Below are positions 59,633 to 64,000 of a DNA stretch of 64,000 nucleotides, one piece after another. Source of the DNA: Paractinoplanes toevensis (GTDB lineage: Bacteria > Actinomycetota > Actinomycetes > Mycobacteriales > Micromonosporaceae). A program made the position numbers and the translations under genes. The notes under the pieces are model-generated. The model was given only the letters and a program-made list of their open reading frames with translations. It made no database searches and was not told where the DNA came from. Location of the stretch: contig NZ_BOQN01000124.1 of assembly GCF_018332695.1 (NCBI RefSeq), positions 1 to 64,000 on the forward strand, given 5' to 3'. How positions within the stretch are numbered: position 1 is the stretch's first letter; every line of letters starts with the position of its first letter.

Positions 59633-60696
59633 TTTTCTCCTTGGGACAGCAGGGGCAGGACGTTCTCGCCGAACCGCAGCGCCTCTTCCAGGTGCGGCTG
59701 GCCGGAGAGGATGAAGTGGTCGAGCCCGAGCGCCTGGTATTCGCGGATCCGGGCGGCGACCTCGGCGTGGCTGCCGACCAGGGCGGTGCCGGCGCCGGGC
59801 CGGACGATGCCGAAGCCGGCCCACAGGTTGGGCGACACCTCGAGGGAGTCGCCGGTGGTGAGCGCGGCCATCCGGCGCTGGCCTTCCGACTCGGTGGCCG
59901 CGAACTGGGCCCGGGCCCGGTCGATCTCGCTCTGCGGCACCCGGGCGAGCAGCGACCGCGCGACCCCCCACGCCTCGTCGGACGTGTCCCGGCTGATCAC
60001 GTGCAGGCGGATGCCGTAGGTGAGTTGCCGGCCGGCCTCCTTGGCGTGGGTGCGCACGGCATCCAGTTTGGCGGCCACCGCGGCCGGCGGCTCGGCCCAC
60101 GTCAGATAGGTGTCGACGTGCCGGGCCGCCACCGGGAGCGCGGCCGGCGACGAGCCGCCGAAGAAGATCGGCGGCACCGGGTCGGGCGCGTCCCGCACGG
60201 TGGCGTTCTCGACGTCGTAGTGCTCGCCCCGGAACGTGTACGGCGTACCCGCCCAGGCACCCCGCACGACCTGCAGGAACTCGGCGGTCCGGGCGTAGCG
60301 CTGATCGTGCGAGAGGCGGTCGCCGAAGCGCCGCTGCTCGCTCGCCTCCCCGCCGGTGACGACGTTGAGCGCCAGCCGCCCGCCGGAGATGCGCTGGTAG
60401 GTCGAGGCCATCTGGGCGGCGAGGGTCGGCGAGATCAGCCCGGGCCGGAAGGCGACCAGGAACTTCAGCCGCTCGGTCTCGCCGAGCAGAGCGGCCGTGG
60501 TGAGCCAGGCGTCCTCGCAGAACGTCCCGGTCGGGGTCAGCACCGCCTCGAACCCGGCCTGCTCGGCGGCCCGGGCGACCAGGGCGAGGTAGCGGATGTC
60601 CGGTGGCCGGGACGTGTCGGCGGCCAGCGAGGCCTGCCCGCCGCTGACGATGTCGTGGCTGTCACCGGCGGTGGGCAGGAACCAGTGGAACGGCAT
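59629..60696 (-). CDS. ssuD: FMNH2-dependent alkanesulfonate monooxygenase
   Basis: 355 residues. HWFLPTAGDSHDIVSGG, EAVLTPTGTFCEDAWLTTAALLGETERLKFLVAFRPGLISPTLAAQMASTYQRISGGRLALNVVTGGE and FFGGSSPAALPVAARHVDTYLTW follow the SsuD family, including the conserved Cys and Arg regions. It releases sulfite and an aldehyde from alkanesulfonates. Second-last gene of the four-gene flavin operon, adjacent to the flavin reductase gene. Confidence 0.87.
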   Translation of the reverse strand: MPFHWFLPTAGDSHDIVSGGQASLAADTSRPPDIRYLALVARAAEQAGFEAVLTPTGTFCEDAWLTTAALLGETERLKFLVAFRPGLISPTLAAQMASTYQRISGGRLALNVVTGGEASEQRRFGDRLSHDQRYARTAEFLQVVRGAWAGTPYTFRGEHYDVENATVRDAPDPVPPIFFGGSSPAALPVAARHVDTYLTWAEPPAAVAAKLDAVRTHAKEAGRQLTYGIRLHVISRDTSDEAWGVARSLLARVPQSEIDRARAQFAATESEGQRRMAALTTGDSLEVSPNLWAGFGIVRPGAGTALVGSHAEVAARIREYQALGLDHFILSGQPHLEEALRFGENVLPLLSQGEK

Positions 60697-61197
60697 CTAG
60701 GCAGCCTTCCGCAGATGGGCGTAGTGCCCATCGTGGTACACCAGCGGCGCCGCGGTCAGGTCCTGGTGATGATCGCCGGTCTCCGGGGCGGCCAGCACGA
60801 TGCTGTGGTCGCCGGCCTCGACCCGGCGCACCACCCGGCAGACGATCCGGGCCAGCACCCCGTCGAGCAGCGGCACCCCGCCCGGTCCGGGCTGCCAGGC
60901 GCCGTGCGTGGCGAACCGGTCGATGCCGCGGGTGGCGAACGTGCGGGCCACGTGCTCCTGCTCCTGGGTGAGCACATGCACGGCGACCACGTCCGCCTCC
61001 GCGACCGCCGGCCAGGCCGAGGCGGTCTTCGCGAGGCAGAACGACACCAGCGGAGGGTCGAGCGAGACCGAGGTGAACGAGGTGGCGGTGAAGCCGGCCG
61101 GTGGTTCGCCGGGCGCTGTGATCACCACGACCGCGGCGGCGTGGCGGCGCAGCAGCGCCCGGAAGAGATCGGCGTCCACGAGAGAGGTGACGGTCAC
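60697..61197 (-). CDS. Flavin reductase domain protein
   Basis: 166 residues from GTG at 61197 with AGGAGG upstream. FRALLRRHAAAVVVITAPGEPPAGFTATSFTSVSLDPPLVSFCLAKTASAW and GDHSIVLAAPETGDH mark the FMN-binding split barrel of flavin reductases (Flavin_Reduct). It likely delivers reduced flavin to one or both monooxygenases of the operon. The next gene starts at the base after its stop. Confidence 0.88.
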   Translation of the reverse strand: MTVTSLVDADLFRALLRRHAAAVVVITAPGEPPAGFTATSFTSVSLDPPLVSFCLAKTASAWPAVAEADVVAVHVLTQEQEHVARTFATRGIDRFATHGAWQPGPGGVPLLDGVLARIVCRVVRRVEAGDHSIVLAAPETGDHHQDLTAAPLVYHDGHYAHLRKAA

Positions 61198-61210
61198 GGG
61201 TGCCTCCTGG

Positions 61211-62284
61211 CTAAACGGTGGCGAGCTCGCGATGGCGCAGCTCCTGCCGAACGAGCGGGATCAGGTGCCGGCCGTAGTCGACGGCGTCGTCGACCGGGTC
61301 GTAACCGCGGATGAGAATGGTGGTGACGCCGAGATCGACGTAATCGAGCAGAGCCTGGGCGACGGTCTCCGGCGAGCCGACCAGCGCGGTCGAGTTGCCC
61401 TGCGCGCCGCTGGCCTTCGCGGTGGCCGTCCACAGGGCACGGTCGTGCCGATCGGATTTGGCCGCGGCGGCCAGAAGGCGCTGCGAGCCGACGTTTTCCA
61501 CCAGGATCTTCTTGTCGCCCGCGAAGGAGGGCCCGCTCTCGATCGTGGCCAGGATGCGGGCCGCCCGCTCCCAGGCCAGCTCGTCGGTGGCGGCCAGGAT
61601 CGGGCGGAACGAGACGCTGATGCCGAGCGGCCCACGCCCGGCCGCCGCGGCCGCGGCCTGCACCGAGGCGATCTGCTCGGCGGTCTCCTTGAGCGGCTCG
61701 CCCCACAGGGCGTAGACGTCGGCGGTGGCGCCGCCCACCCGGTAGGCCGCCGCCGAGGAACCGCCGAAATACAGCGGGATGCGATGGGCCGGCTGGGCCA
61801 GCAGGGAGAAATCCTCGAACCGGTAGAACCGGCCCTGGTGCGAGAACGGCTCGGGGGAGCTCCAGGCCCGGCGCAGGATGGTGAGGTACTCCTCGGTGCG
61901 CGCGTAGCGGTCGTCCTTGGTCAGGTAATCGCCGTCGCGGCGCTGCTCGGCGTCGGACCCGCCGGTGATCGTGTGCACCGCCACCCGCCCGCCGGTGAGC
62001 TGGTCGAGGGTGGCGAAGGTGCGGGCGGCCGTGGTGGGGAAGACGAATCCGGGCCGGTGCGCGATCAGCAGTCCGATGTGGCCGGTGCCGGCCGCCGCGA
62101 ACGCCGCGACCTGGTTGGCGTCCGGGCTGGACGAGGAGTAGGCGACGAGGATGCGGTCGAAACCGGCCTCCTCGTGGGCCCGGGCGAACCGCCGCACATA
62201 ACCGGGGTCGACCACCGGCCCGGAGGGCGCCCTGGTCTCGGAGACGTCCCGAGTGCCGATCATGCCGACGAACTCGACTGTCAT
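61211..62284 (-). CDS. Second SsuD-like luciferase-family monooxygenase
   Basis: 357 residues from ATG at 62284. EFVGMIGTRD, FDRILVAYSSSSPDANQVAAF, RPGFVFPTTAARTFATLDQLTGGRVAVHTITGGSDAEQRRDGD and IPLYFGGSSAAAYRVGG are of the bacterial luciferase/SsuD type. It differs enough from the other copy to suggest another substrate (for example a different sulfonate or sulfone). First gene of the four-gene operon; divergent from the ssuC-type permease. Confidence 0.86.
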   Translation of the reverse strand: MTVEFVGMIGTRDVSETRAPSGPVVDPGYVRRFARAHEEAGFDRILVAYSSSSPDANQVAAFAAAGTGHIGLLIAHRPGFVFPTTAARTFATLDQLTGGRVAVHTITGGSDAEQRRDGDYLTKDDRYARTEEYLTILRRAWSSPEPFSHQGRFYRFEDFSLLAQPAHRIPLYFGGSSAAAYRVGGATADVYALWGEPLKETAEQIASVQAAAAAAGRGPLGISVSFRPILAATDELAWERAARILATIESGPSFAGDKKILVENVGSQRLLAAAAKSDRHDRALWTATAKASGAQGNSTALVGSPETVAQALLDYVDLGVTTILIRGYDPVDDAVDYGRHLIPLVRQELRHRELATV

Positions 62285-62367
62285 GGTGCTTCCACCCTTT
62301 GGGATTGTGGAGAACTGCCCTCCACCCTCCGCCGCTCGTGACATCGCCGTCAATGGTCGTCCCATAT

Positions 62368-62381
62368 CCTAGTAAACCTAG
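62368..62381. promoter_or_regulatory. CCTAG-TAAA-CCTAG motif before sulfonate genes
   Basis: CCTAGTAAACCTAG (62368-62381) lies in the 143-bp gap between the divergent flavin operon and ssuC. The CTAG halves are palindromic. A sulfur-starvation operator is plausible by position only. Confidence 0.4.
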
Positions 62382-62427
62382 AGAGTATGGTTGACATGGC
62401 GGAGTTGCGGCCGTCAGAGTTGCGGCC

Positions 62428-63270
62428 ATGTCCACTACTGCGATCGCCGGTCCCGCCACCGCGGCGGAGACCGGGGCGACGCCCTCGAAGAAGCGGGCTC
62501 TGCCGTACCGGACGATCTCCTGGATCGTCCCCGTTCTGCTGCTGCTCACGTGGGAACTGCTCGCCCGAGCCGGCGTCATCGCACCCAATGTGTTGCCGGC
62601 GCCCAGCTCGGTCGGCACCACCGCGTGGCATCTGACCGAGACCGGCGAACTGCCCCGCCACCTGTGGGAAAGCCTGAAGCGGGCCGCGATCGGCCTCGCC
62701 ATCGGGGCCAGTGTCGGCCTCGTTCTCGGCGTCCTCACCGGTTTCTCGAAGCTGTTCGAGGCCCTCATCGATCGCAATATTCAGATCGTCCGGGCCATCC
62801 CGTTCCTGGCGATCCTGCCGCTCGTGATGGTCTGGTTCGGCGTCGGCGAGAGCGGCCGGTTCTTCCTGGTCGCCCTGGGCACGCTGTTCCCGATCTACCT
62901 GAACACCGTGCTCGGCATCCGCCAGGTCGACCCGAAACTGCTGGAGATGGGCCGGGTCGCCGGCCTCTCGAAGCTCGACATCGTCCGGGTCGTGATCCTG
63001 CCCGGCGCCCTGCCGTCGATCCTGCTCGGACTGCGGCTGGCGCTGACCAACGCCTGGCTGGCCCTGGTGATCGCGGAGACCGTCGGCGCACCCGCCGGCA
63101 TCGGCTTCATGGCCACCAACGCCCGTGAGTTCCTGCAGACCGACGTGATCGTGCTGGTCATCGTGCTGTACGCGCTGATCGGCCTGACTACCGACCTGAT
63201 CGCCCGCGCCCTGGAGCGTCGTCTCCTGGCGTGGCACCCCAATTACGCACCATCCGGAGGAAGAAAGTGA
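62428..63270 (+). CDS. ssuC: Sulfonate ABC transporter permease
   Basis: 280 residues with about six membrane helices and a BPD_transp_1 domain; the EAA-type loop reads LEMGRVAGLSKLDIVRVVILPGALPSILLGLRLALTNAWLALVIAET, typical of SsuC/TauC. Forms the channel of an importer with the lipoprotein encoded next (GTGA overlap). An ATPase gene is expected beyond the right edge. Confidence 0.88.
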   Translation: MSTTAIAGPATAAETGATPSKKRALPYRTISWIVPVLLLLTWELLARAGVIAPNVLPAPSSVGTTAWHLTETGELPRHLWESLKRAAIGLAIGASVGLVLGVLTGFSKLFEALIDRNIQIVRAIPFLAILPLVMVWFGVGESGRFFLVALGTLFPIYLNTVLGIRQVDPKLLEMGRVAGLSKLDIVRVVILPGALPSILLGLRLALTNAWLALVIAETVGAPAGIGFMATNAREFLQTDVIVLVIVLYALIGLTTDLIARALERRLLAWHPNYAPSGGRK

Positions 63271-64000
63271 CCCTGTCCCGCCGCAACCTGCTCGGCGCCG
63301 CGCTGGCTCTGCCTGTTTTGGGAATACCCAGCCTCGCCGCCTGCGGCAACGACGACGAGGCCGCCGCCGCAGCCGGAGGGCGCAAGAAGGTACGCCTGAC
63401 CTACGGAGCCATCTCCGTTCCCAAGACCCGCGGTGTCTTCGAGAAGACCCTCAGCGACCAGGGCATCGACGTCGAGTGGGTCGGCCCGTTCCCGAACCAC
63501 GCGCCCACCCTGCAGGCCGTGGCCACCAACACCGCCGACTTCAGCTTCGGTGGCAGCTCCACCCCGGCCGACCAGGCGCTGCTGTCCGGCAACAAGCTCG
63601 TCTACGTCGCCTGGTCCAGTTCGACGCCGCGCACCTCGGCGATCATCGTGCGGCCGGAGAGCGGCATCACCAGCGTCAAGGACCTGGCCGGCAAGAACGT
63701 CGCCGTCAACAAGGCCGGCCTCGGCGAGTTCCTGCTGGTCGCGGCGCTGGAGAAGTACGGCGTGCCGCGCGACTCGGTCACCTTCACCTACCTCAACCCG
63801 CCGGACGCGGCGCCCGCCTTCGGCAGCGGCAAGGTCGACGCCTGGTCGATCTGGTCCGGCCCCCTCGAGCTGGCCCAGGTCCAGTACAACGCCAAGTCGA
63901 TCTTCACCGACGGCGACGAACTGGACAAGCAGATCGACTTCGGCACCTACCTGGTCCGCGAGGAGTACGCCAAGAAGGAGGCCGACACCATCCGCAAGGT
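63267..64000 (+). CDS. ssuA: Sulfonate-binding lipoprotein, cut by right edge
   Basis: First 244 residues. GTG at 63267 with GGAGGAAGAAA before it overlaps the ssuC stop. S-R-R-N-L-L at 4-9 is a twin-arginine motif and L-A-A-C26 a lipobox, so it is exported by Tat and lipid-anchored. The domain (VRLTYGAISVPKTRGVFEKTLSDQGIDVEWVGPFPNHAPTLQAVATNTADFSFGG...) is a SsuA/NMT1-type periplasmic-binding fold that presents alkanesulfonates to SsuC. The end of the gene is missing. Confidence 0.87.
   Translation, partial: MTLSRRNLLGAALALPVLGIPSLAACGNDDEAAAAAGGRKKVRLTYGAISVPKTRGVFEKTLSDQGIDVEWVGPFPNHAPTLQAVATNTADFSFGGSSTPADQALLSGNKLVYVAWSSSTPRTSAIIVRPESGITSVKDLAGKNVAVNKAGLGEFLLVAALEKYGVPRDSVTFTYLNPPDAAPAFGSGKVDAWSIWSGPLELAQVQYNAKSIFTDGDELDKQIDFGTYLVREEYAKKEADTIRK

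Overview
The window is high-GC DNA with strong third-position GC bias, frequent GTG and TTG starts, Shine-Dalgarno sites of the GGAGG type and very tight gene packing. Gene content (GntR-TetR and IS30-HTH/MarR hybrid regulators, MmyB-type XRE regulators, F420-type reductases, many SDR and luciferase-like oxidoreductases) points to an actinobacterium, most probably of the Micromonosporaceae (Actinoplanes-like). The genus is an inference from style and content. No rRNA, tRNA, CRISPR array, prophage or intact insertion sequence was seen.

Layout. 0-3.2 kb: a truncated pentapeptide-repeat protein, a YqeB-like membrane protein, and a NarL-type histidine kinase/response regulator pair whose genes carry in-frame tandem-repeat expansions. 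3.2-6.6 kb: a MarR-type repressor facing a DUF4097 + DrrAB-like exporter operon across a region with regularly spaced TTGCAAC boxes. 6.6-13.3 kb: a glycan cluster of GH130, an alpha/alpha-toroid protein and two GT4 glycosyltransferases, facing a GH13 alpha-glucosidase. 13.3-22.1 kb: a GntR-TetR regulator with an FAD monooxygenase, a secreted PGRP amidase, a GGDEF-EAL protein, and a TetR regulator with a CocE-type hydrolase. 22.2-33.3 kb: small membrane proteins, a quinone reductase, an erythromycin-esterase-like gene with a TioE-like MerR regulator, an SDR with an XRE regulator, a polytopic membrane protein, a peptidase E-like protein, a serine hydrolase and a nitroreductase. 32.9-37.2 kb: a MerR regulator, then an MFS pump, an NtaA-type monooxygenase with an internal deletion, and an NADP reductase. 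37.2-38.6 kb: an AT-richer patch with one membrane protein. 38.7-53.5 kb: HAD phosphatase, PobA-like hydroxylase, QorB-like reductase with TetR, GlxA-type regulator with isochorismatase, secreted peptidase, KdgK-Eda pair, and assorted enzymes, with two decayed genes (HAD and Old Yellow Enzyme) between them. 53.5-57.3 kb: TetR-SDR pair with duplicated operators, XdhC-MobA pair, and an unannotated-size bL36 paralogue. 57.4-64 kb: subtilisin-like protease, then a sulfonate-sulfur locus of four flavin enzymes facing an ssuC-ssuA transporter cut by the right edge.

How the parts work together. Most units are a local regulator divergent from one or two oxidoreductases or a transporter, with an inverted repeat between them. 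Many neighbours are translationally coupled by ATGA or GTGA overlaps, and nine convergent pairs overlap at their 3' ends. The clearest pathways are alkanesulfonate uptake and desulfonation at the right end, the lower Entner-Doudoroff/ketodeoxygluconate steps (KdgK-Eda), and a glycan synthesis/phosphorolysis cluster at 6.6-13.3 kb.
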